DNA from: Sva-07 sp963710625
GTDB lineage: Bacteria > Actinomycetota > Acidimicrobiia > Acidimicrobiales > Ilumatobacteraceae
Length of the DNA stretch: 64,000 nt
Assembly: GCA_963710625.1 (NCBI GenBank)
Contig: CAVQBG010000003.1
Location: 62,001-126,000 of the forward strand
Direction: 5' to 3'
Position numbers and translations under genes: made by a program. The notes beneath the pieces are model-generated. The model saw only the letters and a program-made list of their open reading frames with translations, was not told the origin of the DNA and did no database searches. This document shows, in pieces, positions 42,740-50,294 of the stretch (position 1 is its first letter; each line of letters starts with the position of its first letter).

Positions 42740-43033
42740 TCCACTCCGGGCTCACGCCCTCAAGGTAGGTGTCCGTCAGACCGGGGCAACCTCACCACCG
42801 CCTGCGTGTAGCCGATCGCCGTTACCGGGGCGACGTCGCAGTTGAAGAACTCGTTGTCCTGCTCGTCGTCGGCGACGCCGGCGAAGATCGGATCGACCGA
42901 CGGTCGCGCCGCATCACGGCCCCATTGCGGTGCCACGTAATCCCGCTCACCGACCAGCGATTCGCGAGGGTCGAGATCGCGGCGAACTCGGGCTGTCGGA
43001 CACGGGAACCTCGTGCCGGACTAGCCTTGCTGC

Positions 43034-43219
43034 ATGCAGGTCGAGACGTTGGAGCAGATCGCCGAACGGTTGGGCTGGAGCGCAGAGCGTCTGGCTGACG
43101 CTCGAACCCGTGCTGCTGAGTCCCGCCCGTCCAACGTCAGCGACAGCGACCGTGCCCGCGCCGTCGCGCTGTCGGACTCGGTCAACCGGACACGTCAAGC
43201 ACTCGACGAAGCTTCCTGA
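43034..43219 (+). CDS. hypothetical 61-aa protein (first of a small pair)
   Basis: A short helical protein (VETLEQIAERLGWSAERLAD, ALSDSVNRTRQALDEAS). It starts at ATG 43034 and ends four bases before the next start. Size, order and tight spacing recall toxin-antitoxin pairs, but neither partner has a recognised family. Confidence 0.4.
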   Translation: MQVETLEQIAERLGWSAERLADARTRAAESRPSNVSDSDRARAVALSDSVNRTRQALDEAS

Positions 43220-43223
43220 CGAG

Positions 43224-43523
43224 GTGTCCCCTCCCAATTGGCGGGCGCTGAGCGTCGTCCTCAACGACCGAGCCGCGATCTACGCCGAGGAGTTCCCAGC
43301 GGTACTCGCCGATGTAGGGCCAGCGATGGTCGAAGCGTTCACCCACGAGGAAGCGCAAGGCTTGTTGTTCACCTTCGCAGGGGCGTGGCCCGCGCTCGGA
43401 CGAGACGACAAGGATCCATCGACTCGATTCGTGTACACGACGATCGGCGAACTTGTTTGTCGATTTCGAGGGATCGAGCTTGCGCCCGGGGCCATCGTCG
43501 TCGACGACGTAGCGCTCCTCTGA
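43224..43523 (+). CDS. hypothetical 99-aa protein (second of a small pair)
   Basis: Begins at GTG 43224 directly after the 61-aa ORF. The product (NWRALSVVLNDRAAIYAEEF, VEAFTHEEAQGLLFTFAGAW, TTIGELVCRFRGIELAPGA) looks like a compact acidic globular protein. No family recognised. Being four bases downstream of the preceding stop, it is probably co-translated. Confidence 0.5.
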   Translation: MSPPNWRALSVVLNDRAAIYAEEFPAVLADVGPAMVEAFTHEEAQGLLFTFAGAWPALGRDDKDPSTRFVYTTIGELVCRFRGIELAPGAIVVDDVALL

Positions 43524-43671
43524 CTCTGGTCACTCCGCCAGCACCCTGGCGTCCCCCAACGCCCGGCCGATCACCCGGATGACCATGCCCGCGAGATGCC
43601 TGTCGAGGGCACCCCATAACACCGATCGATAACCCGTCCCCGACGCAGAATGGGCCCGCACAGTCCGGCCC

Positions 43672-44676
43672 TTATGCCGGTGATGTTGTCAAGTGGGTGG
43701 TGTAGAGCTGGTCGACTTTGTCGGCGGCGGCGAAGTATTCGTCGGCGACGGTGCGGTCTGCGATGCGGGCGTAGATGAGGGTCATGCGCATCGATCGGTG
43801 CCCCAACATTTGGGCGATGGCTTCGAGGCTCATGCCGTTGTTGATCGACTGCGTGGCGAGCGTGTGACGGAGTTGGTGGGGGTGGACGTGGCCGATTCCG
43901 GCGATGCGTGCGCAGGCGGCGACGGTGCGGCTGACGCTGGAGCGGTTGAGTGGTCGGCCCTTGTTGGAGATGAGCCGGCCGGTGGTGTTCGGTCCGTTCC
44001 AGGTCAGCCAGTCGCGGTGGAGTTCGACGAGGTGTGGGAGCAGCGGGACGTAGCGGTCGGTGTGGAGTTTGCCGACCGGGACTCGTAGCCAGTTCGTTTC
44101 GTTCATGGTGACGATGGCGTCGTGGGTGAGCTCACAGAACTCGGTGACTCGCAGCCCGGTGCGCGCCAACAGTTCGATGATGAGTCGTCGTTGCGGGTCG
44201 AGTCGGACGGCGGCGGCCATGAACTTGGCGGCTTGGTCGTCGTCGAGGAACCTCGGCAACGGTTCGTCCATCTTGGGCAGGTCGGTCCACATAATCGGGT
44301 TGCGCGTCGGGGTGTCGGGGTGGTCCCATTCGATGAGTCGCTCGAGGACGACGCGCAGCATCGACAACCGCAGATTGATCGTCGACTTCTTCAACGGTTG
44401 ACCGTGCTGGTTCTCGCGGGATGCGAGCCAGAGCTTGTAGTGCTCGATGTGTCGACGGTTGACCTGGCGCAGCGACACGACGGTGGGGTCATGGTCGATG
44501 ATCCAGCTGGCGAACAATCGCAAGGCGACATCGACCGAAGTGATCGTGCCCGCTGCGGCGGTCACCGAGATCTGATCGATGTAGCCGCGAGCAGTCGCTG
44601 CGAGGATCGGGGCGTGTGCGGCGATGCGTGCCCAGCGCTCGTCGACGGGTTCGTGTTCGATGGCGAGCATCGTCAT
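43672..44676 (-). CDS. tyrosine recombinase, second of tandem pair
   Basis: A 334-residue XerC/D-like recombinase. SAM-like N-terminal domain, then catalytic Arg in LLARTGLRVTEFCEL, the HxxR box in HPHQLRHTLAT, the second His in LGHRSMRMTLIYA with the nucleophilic Tyr. ATG 44676 overlaps the stop of the upstream recombinase (ATGA), so the two are produced together. Tandem recombinase pairs are known from Tn554-like and RIT-type elements. A ccggc/gccgg hairpin near 43667-43682 may terminate transcription. Confidence 0.92.
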   Translation of the reverse strand: MTMLAIEHEPVDERWARIAAHAPILAATARGYIDQISVTAAAGTITSVDVALRLFASWIIDHDPTVVSLRQVNRRHIEHYKLWLASRENQHGQPLKKSTINLRLSMLRVVLERLIEWDHPDTPTRNPIMWTDLPKMDEPLPRFLDDDQAAKFMAAAVRLDPQRRLIIELLARTGLRVTEFCELTHDAIVTMNETNWLRVPVGKLHTDRYVPLLPHLVELHRDWLTWNGPNTTGRLISNKGRPLNRSSVSRTVAACARIAGIGHVHPHQLRHTLATQSINNGMSLEAIAQMLGHRSMRMTLIYARIADRTVADEYFAAADKVDQLYTTHLTTSPA

Positions 44677-45716
44677 GACGCCACCGGCTTGCGGCCGAGC
44701 GAGGCTTGGGCATCTATGGCTTGAGCTGCACGTATGTACTCGCCGGCGAGCCAATCGTTGGCGAGATGCAGGTAGATCTGCGTCGATGAGATCGAGCGGT
44801 GACCGGCCTGGGCCTGGAGTGCTTCGAGGGCCATGCCGGCCTCGCGGAGCCGGGTGAAACAGGTGTGGCGCAACTCGTGACAGGTCGCATGCTCGAGCCC
44901 CGCACGCGTGCGTGCGCCCGACATGATCTCGTCGAGGCCCTTCGCCGTCAGTGGTCGTCCGCGGTTGGGTCCTTTCAACACGACGAACACGAACGGTGTC
45001 TCCAAGTCCGCGGGTCGCTCAGTGTCGAGGTAGCGGCGCAGCGTGTCGAAGAAGCGCGGTGAGATCGGCACGATGCGTTGATGGCCGCCCTTGCCGTCCG
45101 CGATGAACAGTCTTCGTTCACCCCAACGCACATCCGACAGTCGCAGGCCGAGGACTTCGCAACGGCGTAGACCGGCGAGCAGCATCGCGTCGATCATCGC
45201 TCGATCCCGATCCGTGCGCAGCGCCGCGCACAGTTTGATGACGTCGTCGTGATCGAGGACCCGCGGCAGATGCCGCACCGGGCGAACCAGTGGGATCACC
45301 CGCCGATCACGCGTCACCGGAGACCTCACCGGCATGCCGCGCTGCACCGGGTTGTGATCGAGTTCTCCGAGCGCGACGAGGTGCGAATAGAACCCCGCCA
45401 ACGACGACAACCGTCGACGAATCGTCGACAACGCCAACCCCTCCGAGGCGTCGATCGGGACCACCGTCGCATCGGCCGAACCGGTCCGTTGAATGCGGAT
45501 GAACTCGAGCACGTGACGTCGCCGGACGTCGCGCGGGTCGACATCGATGACGGTGAAGAACACCTTCAAGTCGTAGACAACCGCCAGCGTCGAGTTCAGT
45601 CGCAACCGCGCATGCACGGACTCCAAATAGTCGTCGACGAGCGGGTGGCCGAGCGTCGGAGCGACGCGCGAACCCGTGTCAGGAAGCGTCAGCTTCGGGA
45701 ACGAAATGGGCTTCAT
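44673..45716 (-). CDS. tyrosine recombinase, first of tandem pair
   Basis: A 347-residue recombinase with catalytic Arg in LLAGLRRCEVLGLRL, lysine region ADGKGGHQRIVPIS, HxxR in CHELRHTCFTRL, and QAGHRSISSTQIYLHLAND with the second His and Tyr. It begins at ATG 45716, preceded by gtgatcggaggatcac, a small hairpin whose loop displays the Shine-Dalgarno (45717-45732); this could limit translation. It differs from the island integrase at 48.8 kb, so the pair probably belongs to another mobile unit nested inside the island. Confidence 0.92.
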   Translation of the reverse strand: MKPISFPKLTLPDTGSRVAPTLGHPLVDDYLESVHARLRLNSTLAVVYDLKVFFTVIDVDPRDVRRRHVLEFIRIQRTGSADATVVPIDASEGLALSTIRRRLSSLAGFYSHLVALGELDHNPVQRGMPVRSPVTRDRRVIPLVRPVRHLPRVLDHDDVIKLCAALRTDRDRAMIDAMLLAGLRRCEVLGLRLSDVRWGERRLFIADGKGGHQRIVPISPRFFDTLRRYLDTERPADLETPFVFVVLKGPNRGRPLTAKGLDEIMSGARTRAGLEHATCHELRHTCFTRLREAGMALEALQAQAGHRSISSTQIYLHLANDWLAGEYIRAAQAIDAQASLGRKPVAS

Positions 45717-45952
45717 GTGATCCTCCGATCACGCCCGCTGCACCATCGTCACCGACAGCGAGAACGGGCGGGTGGATCACCGACATATCTACCCAAGTCG
45801 CGCGCCTCATAATCTTCTCGGCCAGCCGACTCCTTCAGCCGATGGTCGTGACGGGATTACGTGCTGGGCAACTCGAGCGCGAAGCCGTCACAGTGCGCCG
45901 GTTCCCGGGTGGTCGGCGAGGGGTCCCGGTTGAGCAAAGTGTGCGACCAAAT
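45717..45952. other. gap between recombinase pair and toxin-antitoxin remnant
   Basis: About 235 bp without a recognisable gene. It contains the hairpin before the recombinase start at its left edge; I could not recognise terminal inverted repeats for the recombinase unit. Confidence 0.35.
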
Positions 45953-45985
45953 ATGAGTCTTAACTCATGATGAGTCAGAGCTCAT
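45953..45985. promoter_or_regulatory. overlapping palindromes, probable toxin-antitoxin operator
   Basis: Half-sites atgagt (45953-45958), actcat (45963-45968), atgagt (45970-45975) and ctcat (45981-45985) alternate in orientation, forming two overlapping inverted repeats spaced by about one and a half helical turns. They precede the toxin start at 45995 and fit autoregulation by the HTH antitoxin. Confidence 0.65.
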
Positions 45986-45994
45986 ACTGGTGAA

Positions 45995-46347
45995 GTGTGG
46001 GAGGTCGAGGTCACCGACGAGTTCGTCGAATGGTGGTCGACGCTGACCATCGAACAACAAGAAGCAGTCACCGACCGGATCGACGTGCTTGCCGAGCGAG
46101 GACCAGACCTTGGTCGTCCGATCGTCGACAGAATCCACGCCTCGCGGCATCAGTCGATGAAGGAACTCAGAGCGGCCAAGGGCGGGCGCCGGTGCTGTTC
46201 AGCTTCGATCCACGCCGCCAAGCAATCCTGCTGCTCGGCGGCGACAAGACGGACGAGTGGAACGACTGGTACGAGTGGGCAGTTCCGCTCGCCGACGACC
46301 TCTATGACCGATACCTCGACGAACTCCGAAACGAAGGACTGATCTGA
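45995..46347 (+). pseudogene. frameshifted HigB/RelE-like toxin gene
   Basis: The GTG at 45995 starts a HigB-type toxin (VWEVEVTDEFVEWWSTLT, GRPIVDRIHASRHQSMKELR, AAKGG). Near 46190 the sense switches to another frame, which gives LFSFDPRRQAILLLGGDKTD, EWNDWYEWAVPLADDLYDRY and a stop at 46347. Family members read RVLFAFDPRRQAILL without a break, so a small indel has split the gene. The antitoxin downstream is intact. Confidence 0.8.
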
Positions 46348-46676
46348 TGGCCAGAACCAAATTCTCCGAACTCCGTGACCAAGTCGTCGCCCGCCCAGGT
46401 GCGACTCAGCGTCTCGCAGAGCTTCGCCGCGACACGCTCGAGGAGATCCGGCTCTACGAACTCCGCCATGGCGAGGCAATCAGTCAGGCAGAACTTGCCG
46501 GTCGACTCGACGTCACCCAGGGAGCAATCTCCAAACTCGAACACTCCGAGGACGTTCGCGTCTCCACGCTTCGCCAGTACCTCGAAGCGCTCGGTGCACG
46601 CCTCGAACTCGTCGCCGTGTTCGACGACGACGATCGACGAGTTCCCGTGCATCTCGGCAAAGATTCCGCCGCCTGA
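46347..46676 (+). CDS. HTH-type antitoxin (HigA/XRE-like)
   Basis: A 109-residue DNA-binding protein: LYELRHGEAISQAELAGRLD, VTQGAISKLEHSEDVRVSTL, RQYLEALGARLELVAVFDDD. This is the standard XRE antitoxin of RelE/HigB modules. ATG 46347 overlaps the toxin stop (TGATG). It probably still represses its own promoter through the palindromes at 45953-45985 even though the toxin gene is broken. Confidence 0.9.
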   Translation: MARTKFSELRDQVVARPGATQRLAELRRDTLEEIRLYELRHGEAISQAELAGRLDVTQGAISKLEHSEDVRVSTLRQYLEALGARLELVAVFDDDDRRVPVHLGKDSAA

Positions 46677-46775
46677 ATCACCCGCGCCGATACCGGTCAC
46701 GTCAGCCGCACACATCGCCGGCGATGCGGCGCGAGCTTGGGCGATAGCGGATGTAATTATCGCTCGGCTCCATGT

Positions 46776-47288
46776 TCAGTCTGTCGGTTCAATCCAACCC
46801 GACTGCCCTGGCTGGCTCTCTGGGAACTCTCCGCTGGGGTCACCAAATACGGTGAAGTAGCTGTAGCGGAGACCTTCGTAGTCGCCGGTGCCCGTGAGCG
46901 TCTCGTATGTGGTGTGGGTGCCGTCGCTGTGAATCGATCCGACCCACTCGCCCTCCCAGGTGCCGCCGTCGTTGGCGAGCACTGTCGTCCCCCACATGTC
47001 TGCGATCCCGGTCGGATACATGTCGTAGTTGATCGTGACGGTCGAAGTGCCGCTCACCCGTTCGTCCGACATCACATTGTCGTAGACCCACACCAGGTCG
47101 CGTGCCTCCAAGACGTCGCCGGCTTGCGTTTGTGTGGAATTGGCATCCTCGCGGACGAACGTGCTCGTGCCGACCACGGGCACTCGACCATCGTCTCCCG
47201 CAGAATCACTGTTGCTGTCACCACACCCGGCGAAGATGGTCACCGAGCCGGCGAGCAACAACACCGCAAGACCTCTGATGCCCTTCAT
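46776..47288 (-). CDS. small secreted lipoprotein of unknown function
   Basis: A 170-residue protein from ATG 47288, with ggagg five to six bases upstream. A signal peptide ends in lipobox IFAGC, followed by a Ser/Asp-rich linker. The mature part has beta-rich repeats (TSTVTINYDMYPTG, WGTTVLANDGGTWEGEWVGS, TYETLTGTGDYEGLRYSYF) resembling allene-oxide-cyclase-barrel or DUF3224-like folds, though I cannot assign a family firmly. Confidence 0.7.
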   Translation of the reverse strand: MKGIRGLAVLLLAGSVTIFAGCGDSNSDSAGDDGRVPVVGTSTFVREDANSTQTQAGDVLEARDLVWVYDNVMSDERVSGTSTVTINYDMYPTGIADMWGTTVLANDGGTWEGEWVGSIHSDGTHTTYETLTGTGDYEGLRYSYFTVFGDPSGEFPESQPGQSGWIEPTD

Positions 47289-47787
47289 GACGTCCTCCGT
47301 TCTCAAGTCCGGAGCGGCCATGTTGTTGCGGATTCTCGAGTTCTCGCCGGTTTCTTGACTCGATGTTCGTCACTGGGCATGGCCCGCTCGGAACGTGTCT
47401 GTATCCACTTCCAGCGTGCGCCGGCGGACGTCGATGGTGAAGAGTCCAACGTCCGCCGACTCTCTGGGCGCCGCGGTTGGACCGATCGGGAGCGACATGA
47501 CGTCGATGGGGTCCGACTGCCTTGTCGCAGTCGACAGTCCGAGACGAGGTTGCGCGTTGCGGCACCGATCGCTCTCTTCGCAGTCGAGTTCGATGACTTG
47601 CGCGGCTGATTGCCGAGCGTGACGACTATCGAATCCTGGTGATTTCCGGAACGCTGCTTACGGGGTTCTCGGTCATTCGCCAGCTCGCAGCAGATGGTGC
47701 GGTCGAGCTCGTTCAGCTCGACCTCGACACGGAACTCGACTGGTAGATCGCCCGCCTTCCCATCGAGAACAATGGCTCGACCGTCGG
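47289..47787. other. 500-bp stretch without recognised gene
   Basis: Frames in both directions are short and lack family features. The left edge holds the promoter of the lipoprotein gene. It may contain decayed sequence. Confidence 0.35.
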
Positions 47788-47988
47788 CTACGAATCCCTC
47801 GAATTCTCGGTGCCCTCGGCGGATTCGGTCGTCTCGACGATCTCGGCCCAGATGCGGTCCTGGATCTCGAAGAGCTTCTTCGCGTTGGCCTGGCACTCGC
47901 TGCAGATGAAGATGTCACCCGAATCGCTGAACGAGCCCTCCACTCGCAAGTAGTGGCAGATGACGCAGGTGACCGGAGGTCGAGGCAT
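47788..47988 (-). CDS. small zinc-ribbon-like protein
   Basis: A 66-residue ORF with two CxxC knuckles (TCVICHYL and FICSECQAN) separated by about 20 residues, typical of a treble-clef or zinc-ribbon finger, then a charged helix (KKLFEIQDRIWAEIVE). ATG 47988. Function unknown; similar small fingers occur in mobile elements. Coding status moderately supported by the cysteine pattern. Confidence 0.55.
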   Translation of the reverse strand: MPRPPVTCVICHYLRVEGSFSDSGDIFICSECQANAKKLFEIQDRIWAEIVETTESAEGTENSRDS

Positions 47989-48061
47989 CGCGACATACTC
48001 GCACCTCACAGTCGAACGGGCTGGAAGCCACTCGAGTGTCTCCGGCGGCCGAGCCCGTTCG

Positions 48062-48736
48062 TCACATCTGGCGACTGGACTGGTAGCCCAGGTCCGCAAG
48101 CCAGGAGCGCGCTCGGCCCAGGCGAGCGTCCTCACGGAACCGGTGCCAGCGCGTGTACTCGTCCTCGTGCCGACTGAGTTCGTTCTGGAACCGCCGGAAT
48201 GCACCAGACCCCATCAGCGCGTCGGTGAGGTGCGATGCCAGGTCCGGTTGTTCGATCGTTGCGACGAATCGCTGCATCGCTTCGTATGCAGGTCGTGATC
48301 CGAGGCCGGCCACGAGCAGCCACCGATCCGACTCTGGGTCGAAGTCGGGCGGGCCTTGATCGACATCGAACAGTTGCCCCGGCCACAGCGTTCCGTCGGT
48401 CAGGTCGATGAACGAGTCGCTCCCTCCTGACTGGTCGAGTGCTTCACCCAGCTCATCGAGGGCGACGGGCAACGTCGTCAGATCCGATGCGGTGCAGTCG
48501 ACGTAGTGCTCGAGTTCCACGATCAGTTGGGCGTCGCCGGTCCAGTCCCGGCGACCCAGCGCCTCGATCAGCCGACGAGCGATGGCGACCAGGGCGTCAG
48601 ACCGTTCGACGCGCAAGAGTGCACTGCCGGCATGCTGGAGTCCGTCGGCGGGAACATCGCCTGCGAGGACCGCTTCGACGGATCGGGCGTCCGCACCAGC
48701 GATGCGGAGCTGTTTCAACCAGGGGTCACGACTCAT
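48062..48736 (-). CDS. UPF0158-like protein
   Basis: A 224-residue protein. The C-terminal half (DFDPESDRWLLVAGLGSRPA, YEAMQRFVATIEQPDLASHL, GSGAFRRFQNELSRHEDEYT, RWHRFREDARLGRARSWLAD) matches the UPF0158 family, which has no known function. The N-terminal ~90 residues are helical and less conserved. ATG 48736 is just left of the integrase gene. Confidence 0.75.
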   Translation of the reverse strand: MSRDPWLKQLRIAGADARSVEAVLAGDVPADGLQHAGSALLRVERSDALVAIARRLIEALGRRDWTGDAQLIVELEHYVDCTASDLTTLPVALDELGEALDQSGGSDSFIDLTDGTLWPGQLFDVDQGPPDFDPESDRWLLVAGLGSRPAYEAMQRFVATIEQPDLASHLTDALMGSGAFRRFQNELSRHEDEYTRWHRFREDARLGRARSWLADLGYQSSRQM

Positions 48737-48774
48737 CGTTGGTCCCGTTCATCCTCGATCGACCGACGGCGCAG

Positions 48775-49898
48775 TCATCCGCTGCGGCCGACGTGCGGTA
48801 CGCCGGCGCGAGACGCAAGTCGCTGCATCAGTTCGTCGTCCTGTTGGGGGTAGAGGTGGCCGTATCGATCCAACACGACAGAGACCGAGGTGTGGCCGGC
48901 CATGGCGGCGACGTGCTTGGGGTTGGCTCCTTCGGCGACCCAGAGCGAGACGGCGGTGTGTCGGAGATCGTGGATGCGGAATGGTTCGAGGCCGGCGGTG
49001 GCAACCGCAGGACGCCAGACGCGTCGACGAAAGAGCGTCGCCCGGACCGGGAATCCCTCGGGCGACTCGAAGACCAGGCCTTCGGGGTCGACCGGCGGAA
49101 CGGCGCGACGGGACAACTCGTCGCAGACGAACGAGGGGAGTGGCACTGTTCGTACCGCGGCCTTCGTCTTCGGTGGTCCGAAGGTGATGTGGCCGCCGAT
49201 GCTGACCAGCGTCTCGGCGATGTCGACTCGTCGGCGGAGCAGATCGACGCGCTTCCATCGCAGGCCGAGCATCTCGCCGAGTCGCAGGCCGCCGAATGCT
49301 CCGAGCAACACGAAGGATCGGTACGCCTCGTCGATCTCATCGGCGAGCTTCCAGATGTCGTCGGTGTCGAGGAATCGCATCTCCCGGCGCTCGATTCGCA
49401 GGAGCGGGAGCTTGGCGACGGGGTTGTGCGCAATGAGGCGGTCCTCGAACGCGGCGTTCACGCACTTGTTCATGAGCTCTTGTTCATGAGCTGCACCACG
49501 CGGTGGATGGTGGCGGGTGCGAGGTTGCTGCCGTCGGGCGACCCGAGGTCGGCGACCCAGGCGCGGAGTGCGGTCCGGTCGAGCTTGCCGAGCTGGGTCG
49601 TTCCGAACACGGGGCGGGCGTGCGTTCGAAAGAACTGTTCGTCTCGGGCCTTCGTGGTCGGGCGCGGATTCGTGACGGTCGGCCACCACTGGTCCCACCA
49701 CTCGCCGACGGTGATGCGACCGAGTCGCGGGTCGACGAGGGTCCCGTGCTGTCGGTCGACCTCGGTCACGTTGGCGAACGCGAGGGCGTCGCGGCGGCGC
49801 TTGAACTGCTTCGAACGTTCCTTGCCGTCAGCGGTGCGGAATCGAACGAGGTAGGCCTTCGAGCCGTCGCTCAACTGCTTGTCGACGACCGACGCCAT
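48775..49898 (-). pseudogene. island tyrosine integrase, disrupted by 14-bp duplication
   Basis: From ATG 49898 the first frame encodes the AP2-like arm-binding and SAM-like domains (GKERSKQFKRRRDALAFANV, ITVGEWWDQWWPTV) and stops at 49470. The second frame encodes the catalytic domain: LLGAFGGLRLGEMLGLRW, IHDLRHTAVSLWV, AGHTSVSVVLDRYGHLYP. Deleting one copy of the exact 14-bp repeat at 49465-49492 joins QLMNK to CVNAAFEDRL in frame and gives about 369 residues, normal for this family. It lies beside attR, and its own promoter region contains an arm-like site. Confidence 0.92.
49465..49492 (-). repeat. 14-bp tandem duplication in the integrase gene
   Basis: cttgttcatgagct occurs twice without spacer (49465-49478, 49479-49492). 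Fourteen bases shift the frame by two and create an early TGA. The exact identity suggests a recent slippage event. Confidence 0.93.
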
Positions 49899-49914
49899 GG
49901 GCGAATTCTACTCG

Positions 49915-49925
49915 CCAGGTGCACA
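49915..49925 (+). repeat. candidate integrase arm site (right)
   Basis: ccaggtgcaca, identical to the two tandem copies at 30996-31017. It lies 17 bp upstream of the integrase start and about 110 bp from the attR core. Confidence 0.6.
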
Positions 49926-50032
49926 GACGCTTCATGACGAGACGATACGAGACAACACCGAACGGACGTAAAACACCAGGTCAGAACCACTTTCTGATGT
50001 CAGCCTCAAGGCGTCAAAGTGGCTGATTCGCT

Positions 50033-50076
50033 TTCACACGGTGGAGGTCGGGAGATCGAGACTCCCATCGCCCACC
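50033..50076 (+). repeat. attR of the tRNA-Val island (partial tRNA copy)
   Basis: Matches 30875-30918 at 43 of 44 positions and represents the 3' part of tRNA-Val from the anticodon loop. There is no 5' half here, so it is not a gene. It also forms the left boundary of the next unit. Confidence 0.9.
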
Positions 50077-50294
50077 ACCGAAGATCAGGTCAGAGGCGAT
50101 ATCGCCCGACCCGGCCGGTTGCGAAGCGCCGTCGGGTGCACGCCAGCTCCGCAGGAGTTCCGGTGATCGATCGTGACGTGCCACAGCGAGACGGATGTCT
50201 CCGGGTCTTCCTCGTGGGGAACACCGACAGCGACCTTCCGCCGGGATGACCATGTGCTCTGGCGGGAGCCGTCGGGGCGAGCTGAGGTGGTGGG

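Larger units (their letters stand above)
41515..42777 (-). mobile_element. IS3-family insertion sequence
   Basis: About 1.26 kb, with short inverted ends gacggac at 41515-41521 and its complement at 42771-42777. It contains overlapping orfA and orfB in the usual IS3 order on the minus strand. No clear target-site duplication could be seen. It interrupts a gene in the same orientation. Confidence 0.8.
41340..42978 (-). pseudogene. gene of unknown function split by an IS3 element
   Basis: On the minus strand the right flank of the IS encodes GERDYVAPQWGRDAARPSVD, PIFAGVADDEQDNEFFNCDV and AIGYTQAVVRLP, and the left flank resumes with RVNLMDTNVEPGDTAMVWLD, APERAGTLDGFRIFDSDDLT and a stop at 41340. 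The two halves read as one acidic protein. The true 5' end is unclear and may also be frameshifted around 42970. No family recognised; the C-terminal part resembles a secreted or lipoprotein-like domain in composition only. Confidence 0.5.
30875..50076. mobile_element. 19.2-kb integrative genomic island in tRNA-Val
   Basis: Bounded by a 44-bp repeat of the tRNA-Val 3' end, spaced 19158 bp apart. It has an integrase at the right end, an excisionase-like gene at the left end, and candidate integrase arm sites at both ends. The interior is a mosaic of toxin-antitoxin modules, insertion sequences, lipoproteins, stress proteins and broken ion-transport genes, unlike the orderly backbone. The integrase is disrupted, so the island appears immobile in its present form. 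No replication, conjugation or capsid genes are visible. Confidence 0.88.

Noticed and set aside
41511..42781. Target-site duplication of the IS3 element
   Set aside because: Bases beside the gacggac ends do not match on the two sides, so no duplication is claimed.
50033..50076. A second tRNA-Val gene
   Set aside because: Only the 3' part from the anticodon loop is present; acceptor 5' strand and D-arm are absent, so it is an attachment-site copy.
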